From Pseudomonadota bacterium (lineage in GTDB: Bacteria; Pseudomonadota; Gammaproteobacteria; Acidiferrobacterales; Acidiferrobacteraceae), in the NCBI GenBank assembly GCA_021795255.1, contig JAJYPQ010000016.1:1-23376 (forward strand): a stretch of DNA of 23,376 nucleotides. The letters run 5' to 3'. How positions within the stretch are numbered: position 1 is the first letter of the stretch; every line of letters starts with the position of its first letter. Below, in pieces: positions 7,038 to 14,109 of the stretch. A program made the translations under genes and the position numbers. The notes below the pieces were generated by a model. It was not told the DNA's origin, ran no database searches, and saw nothing but the letters and a program-made list of their open reading frames with translations.

Positions 7038-8630
7038 ATGGAAGCTGACGTAGAGGCAGTCGAGTTCGGTGCGGTGCGCCGTTTGGTGGAACGTCTGACC
7101 GCAACCCCCTACGGCGCGGATGCGGCTCATGCCCTGGTGCCCGCGCCCGACCGGAAAACGGCCTTACAGATGCAGCGCGCCGTGACCGCGGCAAGGATCG
7201 CCATAGATCAAGGTATAAGTGGCTTGGGGCGCGTGGCCGACGTGCGCGCCGCGCTGCGCCAAGCGGCTCAGACCGGCAGCGCGCTGGCCGGGACCGCGCT
7301 CTTCCATATCGCGCAGTTTTTGCGTTTCGGTTTGGAGGCGCAGGCCCTGGTGGCGCGCTATAGCGAGCTGTACCCAGGACCGGTTTCGGATCTCGCGCCT
7401 CCTGCCTCCTTGCTCGCCTCGCTTGAGGCGGTCGTTTTGCCGACTGGCCGAATTCGGGATACGGCGAGTTCTAAGCTTGCGGCTGTGGCGCTGCAGGGGA
7501 AGGAACAACAGCGGGCGGTGCAAGCGATTTTAACAAAGCGCTTACGCGAGCTTGGCATCAAGGAGCCGCACACCGAGTCGATCGTCACACACGGTGCCCG
7601 CCTCATTCTTTCTCTGAATGCCGAGCATGCGGCGAAGGTCAAGGGTGTGCGCAGGGGTCCGGCTGCCAACGGCCGGATGCAGCTTGTTGAACCCCTGGAG
7701 GCCGTGGCCCTCAATAATCGCTTGGAGACGAGCGCCGGAGAGCGCGATGCAGAAGAGCTCGTGGTCCGCCGGACCCTTACGACCGAGGTGCGCGATGGAA
7801 CAGGACCTCTAGAGACTTTGGTGGGTGCCTTAGCGTGGATCGATCTGGCGTTCGCCGGGGGGCACTTGAGCGTCCATATGAACGCAAGCCCGCCACGGTT
7901 GGAGGCGACACCGATATTAAGCTTGGTCGGGGCCTACCATCCGGCGATGCTGCTCGCTTTTGCCGATAAACGGGGACCCCAGCCGGTGCCGCTGTCTATT
8001 GCGCTCGACGCTACATGCCCCATGTTGCTCATCACAGGGCCCAATACCGGCGGGAAGACGGTGGTGCTGAAGACCGTAGGTCTGCTTGTGACCATGGCCT
8101 ACTGTGGCCTGCATTTGCCGACTGAAGGGGAGGCCATTATCGGGGACTTCACGCGCCTTATCGTAGACATCGGCGATCGCCAAAGCCTGCTTCACCAACT
8201 CTCGACCTTTGCTGGACACGTCGAGGTGTTAAAGCGTCTATTGAGCGAAGCGGACGCCGACACCTTGGTGTTGATGGATGAATTGGGGACGGGCACCGAT
8301 CCAGAGGAGGGCGCAGCTCTGGCTATGGCGGTGCTCGACGAACTGGCAGGGCGCCAGGTGCGCGGAATTATCACCACCCATCTGAGCCCCCTTAAGGCCT
8401 ATGCCGCCGGCCACGCCCATCTGACCAATGCCACGATGCGTTTTGATACCGAACGGCTTGTTCCCACCTATGAGCTGGAGATCGGAAAGAGCGGATCATC
8501 CCACGGTCTTACCATAGCCGAGCGCCGCGGTCTGCCGCCTACGTTGCTCGAAGCGGCCCGGTCGCATCTAGCACGGATCGCCGCTGGCCATACGTCTTCC
8601 TCCGAGATCGATCATAAGGGCGGGCCGTGA
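7038..8630 (+). CDS. short MutS2-family ATPase lacking the Smr nuclease domain
   Basis: A 530-residue protein. Residues about 1-300 match the MutS2 lever/clamp region. Residues about 300-510 are the MutS ATPase domain, with Walker A GPNTGGKT (334-341), the DIGDRQSLLHQLSTFAGH stretch, Walker B LVLMDELGTGTDPEEG (D414, E415) and the switch histidine in ITTHLSPLKAY. Classical MutS2 is near 780 residues and continues with a coiled coil, a KOW-like segment and a C-terminal Smr nuclease. Here the protein stops about 20 residues after the ATPase. MutS2 proteins act on recombination intermediates or collided ribosomes rather than in mismatch repair; without Smr, any role would be ATP-driven binding or remodelling. 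No frameshift or Smr remnant is visible downstream, so this may be a genuine short form. It follows tsaB by 21 nt, but a promoter-like sequence precedes it. Confidence 0.85.
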   Translation: MEADVEAVEFGAVRRLVERLTATPYGADAAHALVPAPDRKTALQMQRAVTAARIAIDQGISGLGRVADVRAALRQAAQTGSALAGTALFHIAQFLRFGLEAQALVARYSELYPGPVSDLAPPASLLASLEAVVLPTGRIRDTASSKLAAVALQGKEQQRAVQAILTKRLRELGIKEPHTESIVTHGARLILSLNAEHAAKVKGVRRGPAANGRMQLVEPLEAVALNNRLETSAGERDAEELVVRRTLTTEVRDGTGPLETLVGALAWIDLAFAGGHLSVHMNASPPRLEATPILSLVGAYHPAMLLAFADKRGPQPVPLSIALDATCPMLLITGPNTGGKTVVLKTVGLLVTMAYCGLHLPTEGEAIIGDFTRLIVDIGDRQSLLHQLSTFAGHVEVLKRLLSEADADTLVLMDELGTGTDPEEGAALAMAVLDELAGRQVRGIITTHLSPLKAYAAGHAHLTNATMRFDTERLVPTYELEIGKSGSSHGLTIAERRGLPPTLLEAARSHLARIAAGHTSSSEIDHKGGP

Positions 8631-8711
8631 CCCCGGGACGTGCGCTATTTAGCCCCTGTTGAATTCCGAGTGGACACCGATCAGGGAGAGAAAGCCGCCA
8701 GAGAACCTGAA

Positions 8712-8746
8712 AAAAAGTGGCGGTCAGGGCGGAGGTGCCGTTTTTT
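8712..8746. terminator. possible bidirectional terminator hairpin
   Basis: An A-run (8710-8716) and a T-run (8741-8746) bracket the arms GGC (8719-8721) and GCC (8737-8739). Counting two G-T wobbles, a continuous stem of about 10 bp can form with a 15-nt loop. The shape fits a terminator read from either side, between convergent genes. The GC core is only 3 bp, so the call is weak. Confidence 0.3.
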
Positions 8747-8943
8747 GAGGCGCCCTGGTCTGTGTGGGAGGGCGCCAGTGATATCCACGTTCAGACGATG
8801 ATGATCACGGCGAACTTGAAGCTTGGCCGCCGGTTCGGTGTGCCAGGGGTTGCGGGAGGCCGGCCTATCCACAATACCGCCGAGGGCTACCGGCCTGTGA
8901 ACCTCTACGCGCCCAAGGGCTCCCTCTGGGCGCATATCTCCTG

Positions 8944-9012
8944 ACGCCCTCTGGGCGTGAGTTTACCGCGGGGCGAGCCTGCCTTCACAGGCCAGCTCGC
9001 TCGCTTCACGCC
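8944..9012. repeat. nested palindromes able to form alternative hairpins
   Basis: Three perfect pairings are visible. ACGCCC (8944-8949) pairs with GGGCGT (8953-8958). GGCGTGA (8954-8960) pairs with TCACGCC (9006-9012). Inside the second lies a hairpin of GCGAGC (8973-8978) with GCTCGC (8995-9000) plus GCCT (8981-8984) with AGGC (8989-8992). The first two pairings share the same bases and exclude each other. The element ends 47 nt before the stop codon of the CorC-type gene. It may be a terminator structure, a structured RNA or the end of a mobile element. Confidence 0.5.
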
Positions 9013-9059
9013 TTTGGGCGCGGTGGGAATCCACGGCTAGAGGGGCCTTACGACTGTGG

Positions 9060-10346
9060 TTAGCCGTCCTTTTCTACGGATCGCGTCACGATCGTATGCG
9101 GCATGATGCGCGCCACCTGGATCGCGGTCCCGCGGGTGCGCACGATTTCTACGAGATAGCCGTTTAAAAGCAGACTCGTTCCCGGTGCGGGAATATCCTC
9201 AAGGTACTCCGTGATGAGGCCGTTCAGAGTTTTTGGTCCATCAAGCGGCAACTGCCATCCCAGGGTGCGATTGATGTCGCGGATGCTTGTGCTGCCGTTT
9301 ATAAGGAAGCTACCGTCTGGCTGTTTAAAGATGTCGTCTTGGGTACCGGGGGCCTGGGTCGTGAATTCGCCCACGATCTCCTCTAGGATCTCTTCGAGCG
9401 TCACGAGGCCCATGAGGTCTCCATACTCATCGACAACGAGGCCTATATGGCGCCGCGAGGTCTTGAAGTTGAGAAGTTGGGTCGCAAGCGCCGTACCTTG
9501 CGGGATATAGTAGGGCTCGAGCACGGCCGCTTGGAGAGTGTCGCGGGTCAGGCGTCCGGCGAGCGCTAAATGCAGGGCGCGGCGCACGTGCAACATACCG
9601 ATCACGTTATCCAGGCTTCCCCGAAAAACCGGTAGGCGAGTGTAATGGCTGCTTCCGAGGATCTCTAGAATCTCGTCCCAATCGGCCTCTAGGTCGATCC
9701 CTTCGACTTCGCGTCTCGGCACCATCACATCTTCAACGGTACTTTTTTCAAGATCGAGGATGCCAAGAAGCATTGACTGGTGACTCTTTGGGATGAGTGT
9801 CCCGGCCTCCATGACCACGGCGCGTAATTCCTCAGTGCTTAATTGGTCTGGAGTCTTGGGCGTTACCGAAACCCCGAAAAGTTGTAAAAGCTGGTTTGCG
9901 AGAAAGTTGATCAAGGCTACGAGCGGATAGAGGACCCGCAAGAGCGGCGTCAGGATGTAGGCGGTCCCAAAGGCAACCTGTTCGGGATACAGGGCGGCCA
10001 ATGTTTTAGGGGCCACCTCGGATATGATCAGGATGACGAGTGTCAGGATGCCGGTGACGAGCGCCAAGATACCCGGGCCGTACAGTTTGACGGCCATCAG
10101 GGTCGCCACCGAGGAGGCGGCGATATTCCCGAAATTGTTACCGAGGAGAACGACCCCGAGGACCCGGTCGGGGCGGCGGAGTAGGCGCTGGGCAAGGCGT
10201 GCCCCCCTATGTCCGGACTCCGCCAAGTGCCGCATACGATAGCGGTTGACTGTCATAAGGCTGATTTCAGCCGCGGAAAAAAAACCGGACAGGAAAATGA
10301 GAAACAGCAATACGCCAGCTAGCGTATCAAGGGGGACGTGGTCCAA
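9060..10346 (-). CDS. CNNM/CorC-family membrane protein with CBS pair (YfjD/CorB-like)
   Basis: A 428-residue protein, the length of E. coli YfjD and aligned with it from end to end. It has an N-terminal DUF21 (CNNM) membrane domain (about 1-190) with LSGFFSAAEISLMTVNRYRMRHLAE and the GVVLLGNNFGNIAAS motif, then a CBS pair (about 205-325) beginning at VEDVMVPRREVEGID and including GLVVDEYGDLMGLVTLEEILEEIVGEF. A C-terminal CorC_HlyC domain follows (about 345-420). The family is linked to magnesium or cobalt efflux and resistance; the transported ion cannot be told from sequence. The start is TTG 10346, chosen because MDHVPLDTLAG aligns with the family N-terminus. The ribosome binding site is poor (AGGAA about 12 nt upstream), so the start is less sure than the gene. 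Confidence 0.9.
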   Translation of the reverse strand: MDHVPLDTLAGVLLFLIFLSGFFSAAEISLMTVNRYRMRHLAESGHRGARLAQRLLRRPDRVLGVVLLGNNFGNIAASSVATLMAVKLYGPGILALVTGILTLVILIISEVAPKTLAALYPEQVAFGTAYILTPLLRVLYPLVALINFLANQLLQLFGVSVTPKTPDQLSTEELRAVVMEAGTLIPKSHQSMLLGILDLEKSTVEDVMVPRREVEGIDLEADWDEILEILGSSHYTRLPVFRGSLDNVIGMLHVRRALHLALAGRLTRDTLQAAVLEPYYIPQGTALATQLLNFKTSRRHIGLVVDEYGDLMGLVTLEEILEEIVGEFTTQAPGTQDDIFKQPDGSFLINGSTSIRDINRTLGWQLPLDGPKTLNGLITEYLEDIPAPGTSLLLNGYLVEIVRTRGTAIQVARIMPHTIVTRSVEKDG

Positions 10347-10579
10347 GGGTTGAGGCGGTTCCTGAGAAATAAAGGGGTGACGCTAACACACGGCGCGGAT
10401 TTTTTCGAGAAAGGGGTTTTCAGGATGGCGCCGCGAGACCCCCGATCTGGGCTCGCGGTAGACCCAAGCGGCGATTAGGGCGAGACGAGCCCAGTCGTCG
10501 CTGTTTATCGAGGAACGTATCGGGTGCAGAGGGGTACGTACCGCCGCCGGCGGGCGCGGCCATAAACGTGCAGCCGGAT
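10347..10579. other. intergenic region between ypjD and the CorC-type gene
   Basis: The 233 bases contain a 47-codon minus-strand open frame (10563 to 10420) with no ribosome binding site, an arginine- and glycine-rich product and no recognised motif, so I do not call it a gene. There is a GC-rich stretch CCGCCGCCGGCGGGCGCGG near 10541-10559 and a T-run at 10400-10405 after GGCGCGGA. No convincing promoter or terminator was found. Confidence 0.35.
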
Positions 10580-11398
10580 TTAGCGTGCCAAAACGAGTTT
10601 TAGCAGGAACTCGGCGCTCAGGTAGGCGAACACCAGCAACACGAACCCGCCTATCGTCCAGCGTACCGCATTGCGCCCCCGCCAGCCGAATTGGCGGCGC
10701 CCGATCAGGAGAATGGCAAACGCAAGCCAGGCGGTCAGCGACAAGATGCTGTGGTGGGTAAAGGGCAGCGGCGTCCCAAAGAGCTGGTCGGAAAAAAAGA
10801 GTCCGCTTATGAGCGTGAGCGTCAGGAGAATGAAACCGACCCTAATCATTTCAAACATGAGGCTTTCCATGGTCTCCATGGGGGGGAAGGCCTGCATCAA
10901 TTGCGCGGGTTGCTTATGGCGGAGTCGGTTCTCTTGAATCCACAGCATGAAGCTTTGGACCACGGCGATACTAAGGAGGCTGTAGGCCAGGATCGAGATC
11001 ACGACGTGGATGATGAGCCAGGGGTCCTGAGCCGAAGACGCTGCCATCGTGTTGTGGATAGGTAAGAAAAACTGTACTGAGGTAGCGAGTGCGGCGCTTG
11101 GCATAATGAAAGTGCCTAAGCTCGCGATCGGCTTGCGTAGCGATGTGGCCAAAAAAATGGCAGCAACAGCCCAGGCGTCAAGCGCCAAGATGGTGCCGAT
11201 ACCGAGCGTGAGGTGCCCGTTTTGGTCGACATCGCCGACTAAGAGAGCGCCCTGCAAAAGCATGGCCACGGTGCCAAAGAGCGCCGCCTTCCGATGCTCA
11301 GAGTCGGCCTGAGACCGCACGCCTAGGCCGCGCCAATAGTAGACTCCTGCGAGCCCGTAAAGGACGATGGCTATGATATGGAGGATGAGTTGTATCAT
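10580..11398 (-). CDS. ypjD: YpjD-type CcsA-like inner-membrane protein
   Basis: A 272-residue protein with about eight hydrophobic spans and the CcsA/ResC/CcmC-like pattern. It has a central HVVISILAYSLLSIAVVQS segment, followed by a linker with FPPMETMESLMFEMIRVGFILLTLTLISG, then THHSILSLTAWLAFAILLIGRRQFGWRG. This is the cytochrome c assembly-family fold. Members next to ffh are called YpjD, and their true role (haem handling is suspected) is not established. Histidines in HVVIS and THHS could correspond to the haem-handling positions of CcsA. The start is ATG 11398; a GTG at 11428 would add ten residues, and neither has a strong ribosome binding site. Divergence from ffh is a common gammaproteobacterial arrangement. 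Confidence 0.88.
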   Translation of the reverse strand: MIQLILHIIAIVLYGLAGVYYWRGLGVRSQADSEHRKAALFGTVAMLLQGALLVGDVDQNGHLTLGIGTILALDAWAVAAIFLATSLRKPIASLGTFIMPSAALATSVQFFLPIHNTMAASSAQDPWLIIHVVISILAYSLLSIAVVQSFMLWIQENRLRHKQPAQLMQAFPPMETMESLMFEMIRVGFILLTLTLISGLFFSDQLFGTPLPFTHHSILSLTAWLAFAILLIGRRQFGWRGRNAVRWTIGGFVLLVFAYLSAEFLLKLVLAR

Positions 11399-11505
11399 AT
11401 AGGGTTTCCGGGTGTGATCATGGCACACCCAAGGACCTGCGAAAAGGCCTTATTGAGCGCCCGGCAGAGGGCGAGCGTGTTTGTCGCTAACGAGGGGAAA
11501 GAGGC

Positions 11506-12861
11506 ATGTTTGAGACGCTGAGTAATCGTTTACAAGGGGCTATGCGCAGCCTGCGCGGCGAAAACCGCCTGACCGAAAAAAATATGGGCGATGCCCTGCG
11601 CGAGGTGCGGGTGGCGCTCCTCGAGGCCGATGTCGCTCTTTCGACCACCAAAACCTTGATCGAGACGATCCGGGTCAAGGCACTCGGGCAGGAGGTCATG
11701 GAAAGCTTAAGCCCCGGACAGGCCGTTATTAAGATCGTCTACGACACGCTGGTCGAAACCATGGGCGTGACGTGCGATCGCTTGAATCTTGCTACGCGAC
11801 CGCCGGCCGTGGTTTTGTTGGCGGGCCTGCAGGGCTCGGGCAAGACGACAAGTGCCGCCAAGCTTGGGCGCTTACTGAAGGAACGGGAGCGCAAAAAGGT
11901 CATGCTGGTGAGCGTCGACGTCTATCGACCGGCGGCCATTGAGCAGTTAGAGCGTCTTGCGAGCGAGGTCGGACTTGGGTTTTATCCCAGTCGCCGAGAC
12001 CAAAAGCCGGAGGCCATTGCGCGCGCGGCACTTGATCAAGCGAAACGGGAATTGGTTGACGTTTTGATCGTGGATACCGCCGGGCGGCTCCATGTCGACG
12101 CCGATATGATGGCTGAGGTGGGCGCGCTGCAAGCGGCCGTCAATCCCATCGAGACCTTATTCGTCGTCGATAGCATGACCGGCCAGGATGCGGTCAATAC
12201 CGCCAAGGCCTTTAACGAGGCGTTGACCTTGACTGGGGTGATTCTCACCAAGACCGATGGCGACGCGCGCGGGGGGGCCGCGCTGTCGTTGCGATCGGTG
12301 ATCGGGAAGCCGATCAAATTTTTAGGGGTCGGGGAAAAGACCGACGGGTTGGAGCCCTTTCACCCCGAGCGTTTGGCCTCTCGTATCCTCGGAATGGGCG
12401 ACGTCCTAACACTCATCGAAGAGGCCGAACGGACAGTCGATCGCGACAGCGCGGAACGATTGGCGCAGAAGTTTAAGAAGGGCAAAGGCTTCGATTTAGA
12501 GGACTTTCGGGAACAAATGGTGCAGATGGAACGTATGGGGGGAATGGCCAGCCTGCTCGATAAGCTTCCGGGCATGAGCGAGCTCCCGACCGCGGCGCGC
12601 GAACAGCTCAATAACCATGACACCAAACGACTGGTCGCAATCATCAATTCTATGACCCCTCATGAGCGCCGTTTCCCCGATGTAATTCGGGGTTCCCGTA
12701 AGCGCCGTATCGCCTCGGGATCCGGAACCGGGGTACCCGAGGTGAATCGCTTGTTAAAGCAATTTGCGCAGGCTCAGCGCCTCATGAAGCAGATGGGTAA
12801 GGGGGGTATCCGCAAGATGGCGGCGGCCATGAAGGGAAGAATCCCCGGCTTGCCGTTTTAG
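11506..12861 (+). CDS. ffh: signal recognition particle protein Ffh (SRP54)
   Basis: A 451-residue protein, almost the length of E. coli Ffh. It has an N-terminal helical bundle (about 1-85), a GTPase domain with G1 GLQGSGKTT (107-115), DTAGRLHVD, TKTDGDARGGAALS and the closing GVGEKTDGLEPFHPER, and a methionine-rich M domain (about 300-451) with runs such as MVQMERMGGMASLL and RLMKQMGKGGIRKM. It binds 4.5S RNA and nascent signal sequences and docks on FtsY to deliver membrane proteins. The start is ATG 11506, with GAGGGGAAAGAGG just upstream. The next gene is rsd, not rpsP-rimM-trmD-rplS, the usual neighbours in many gammaproteobacteria. Confidence 0.98.
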   Translation: MFETLSNRLQGAMRSLRGENRLTEKNMGDALREVRVALLEADVALSTTKTLIETIRVKALGQEVMESLSPGQAVIKIVYDTLVETMGVTCDRLNLATRPPAVVLLAGLQGSGKTTSAAKLGRLLKERERKKVMLVSVDVYRPAAIEQLERLASEVGLGFYPSRRDQKPEAIARAALDQAKRELVDVLIVDTAGRLHVDADMMAEVGALQAAVNPIETLFVVDSMTGQDAVNTAKAFNEALTLTGVILTKTDGDARGGAALSLRSVIGKPIKFLGVGEKTDGLEPFHPERLASRILGMGDVLTLIEEAERTVDRDSAERLAQKFKKGKGFDLEDFREQMVQMERMGGMASLLDKLPGMSELPTAAREQLNNHDTKRLVAIINSMTPHERRFPDVIRGSRKRRIASGSGTGVPEVNRLLKQFAQAQRLMKQMGKGGIRKMAAAMKGRIPGLPF

Positions 12862-12985
12862 AGTAGGCCATTGTGGGTTCTCAGGGCGGATGATACCCGG
12901 AAACACGAGCTTTCGAGAGCGGCGACAGCTTCGGCCTACGGTCTGAGGAAACGGTGTAGTGTGGAGCCGTTGGTCGCCTGAAAGC

Positions 12986-13014
12986 TTGCCGAACTCTACT
13001 ATCCGTTTTATAGT
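12986..13014 (+). promoter_or_regulatory. predicted sigma-70 promoter of rsd
   Basis: The -35 TTGCCG (12986-12991) is followed by a 17-nt spacer and the -10 TATAGT (13009-13014, 5 of 6 consensus bases). It lies in the 200-nt gap after ffh and would give an rsd leader of about 40 nt that contains an AT-rich patch and the ribosome binding site GAGGAGAAGG. Confidence 0.55.
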
Positions 13015-13062
13015 CCTATCGGTGTTTTTTATAACAGTAATGTCAGATGCGAGGAGAAGGAT

Positions 13063-13533
13063 ATGACGACAGCAACGGTTTCTCCTGTGGAGAGTCCGGA
13101 GAGACGATCAGCGGGCCGCGAGGCCATCGGGCGTCTCCTTTTAGAGCGCCGCGAGATGCTGGTGCTGTTTTGCCGCGTCGCCGGACTTGATCCTTTTCCC
13201 CATAACACTCAGGTCCAGAAGGTCTTACAGGAATTTTGCCAGGTCCTTGTGGATTATGTCGCAGCGGCCCATTTTTCCTTATACGAACGCATTGTGAATG
13301 GAACGGAGCGACGTGCGGCCGTGGTCGCGCTGGCCCACGATCTCTATCCTGAGATCGAGGTGTGCACCGAAACCGCTATCGTGTTTAACGATAAGTATGA
13401 TTGCGCGGACCAGTGCCAAGACATAAGCCATCTGCATACGGATCTCTCCGAACTCGGTGAAGCCTTGGCCACCCGGGTCGAGCTCGAGGACCGTCTCATG
13501 GCGGCCCTCATGGGCGGCCGCAAAGCCTCATAA
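13063..13533 (+). CDS. rsd: Rsd/AlgQ-family anti-sigma-70 regulator
   Basis: A 156-residue, mostly helical protein. It matches the Rsd/AlgQ family at several places: LVDYVAAAHFSLYERI (about 68-83) and DLSELGEALATRVELEDRLMAAL near the C-terminus. Rsd binds region 4 of sigma-70 and shifts RNA polymerase toward alternative sigma factors in stationary phase; in Pseudomonas, AlgQ also affects alginate and siderophore genes. Which role applies here is not shown by the sequence. The ATG at 13063 has a strong ribosome binding site (AGGAGAAGG, 4 nt upstream) and a promoter-like sequence about 50 nt upstream. The first 20 residues are not conserved. Confidence 0.9.
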   Translation: MTTATVSPVESPERRSAGREAIGRLLLERREMLVLFCRVAGLDPFPHNTQVQKVLQEFCQVLVDYVAAAHFSLYERIVNGTERRAAVVALAHDLYPEIEVCTETAIVFNDKYDCADQCQDISHLHTDLSELGEALATRVELEDRLMAALMGGRKAS

Positions 13534-13669
13534 ACACAAGGCGACGCCAGACCGTGGTCGCTCAGCGTCTTCGCGGGAGAAAGACTGGCCTCCGAGGGAA
13601 CTGGTCCTTGCTGCGTTTCGTTCCAGGAGCGGGGCGCGGGCAGGCCAATAGGATGGCGTTCTTTCCGTC

Positions 13670-13993
13670 CTAGGTCTCCAGGTGGCCACGTTTGTCCTTG
13701 ACCTCGTCCCATTGGGCGGCATCCGGCGGCGCGTCTTTCTTTTCGAGGATCACGGGCCAGCTACGCGCAAGCTCCGCATTGATTCGAATGAAGTCCTTTT
13801 GATCGTCGGGGACCTCGTCTTCGGCAAAGATCGCCCCGACAGGGCATTCGGGTACACACAGGGTGCAATCGATACACTCTTCGGGGTCGATTACGAGAAA
13901 GTTGGGGCCTTCACGGAAGCAGTCGACAGGACAGACCTCGACGCAGTCTGTGTACTTGCATTTGATGCAGCTTTCCGTAACCACATAAGTCAT
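13670..13993 (-). CDS. fdxA: 7Fe ferredoxin FdxA ([3Fe-4S][4Fe-4S])
   Basis: A 107-residue protein very close to Azotobacter ferredoxin I along its whole length. The first cluster region reads [18 protein letters not shown] (C9, C12, C17, C21, C25) and the second [17 protein letters not shown]. The acidic C-terminal extension typical of this group is present (ending in KDKRGHLET). It is a soluble low-potential electron carrier. The ATG at 13993 is preceded by GGAG with 8-nt spacing. It is convergent with rsd and divergent from the PilZ-like gene. It is separate from the adrenodoxin-type Fdx of the isc cluster at the end of the window. Confidence 0.97.
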   Translation of the reverse strand: MTYVVTESCIKCKYTDCVEVCPVDCFREGPNFLVIDPEECIDCTLCVPECPVGAIFAEDEVPDDQKDFIRINAELARSWPVILEKKDAPPDAAQWDEVKDKRGHLET

Positions 13994-14017
13994 ACCGCGC
14001 TCCGGTTAAAAAGCGCC

Positions 14018-14046
14018 ATATTAGGCGAAGCTGAGGCGCTAGGAAA
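14018..14046 (-). promoter_or_regulatory. possible promoter of fdxA
   Basis: On the minus strand, a -10-like TAATAT (14018-14023) lies 17 nt from a weak -35 TTTCCT (14041-14046). Transcription would start about 18-20 nt before the ATG and leave room for the ribosome binding site. The -35 has only three consensus bases. Confidence 0.3.
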
Positions 14047-14109
14047 CCATTGCTTGCGGTCCTAACGCGGGCCTTGTTAGTATGGTTAAGCTTGCTGGAG
14101 GGCTTGGTG

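Larger units (their letters stand above)
8631..9059. other. gene-poor region with several inverted repeats and possible mobile-element traces
   Basis: Between the convergent MutS2-like and CorC-type genes, 429 bases hold no gene I can support. Contents in order: two related direct repeats, GTGGACACCGATCAGG (about 8670-8685) and GTGGCGGTCAGG (8717-8728), a pattern seen at some insertion-sequence ends; a hairpin flanked by A- and T-runs (8712-8746); a perfect 8-bp inverted repeat GGCGCCCT/AGGGCGCC (8749-8756, 8769-8776); and a nested set of palindromes (8944-9012). A 75-codon open frame starting GTG 8717 and ending at 8944 has no recognisable product and a stop codon three codons upstream. It could be a remnant. 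Confidence 0.5.

Noticed and set aside
8717..8944. A 75-codon frame between the MutS2-like and CorC-type genes, and an 84-codon frame opposite it
   Set aside because: There is no known motif, no ribosome binding site, and a stop three codons upstream of the plus-strand frame. It is kept only as a possible remnant.
10420..10563. A 47-codon minus-strand frame between ypjD and the CorC-type gene
   Set aside because: It has no ribosome binding site, a low-complexity G/R/P-rich product and no motif.
12862..12985. Search for a terminator after ffh
   Set aside because: No GC-rich hairpin followed by a T-run was found; short symmetric patches such as GAGCTTTCGAGAGC are too weak.
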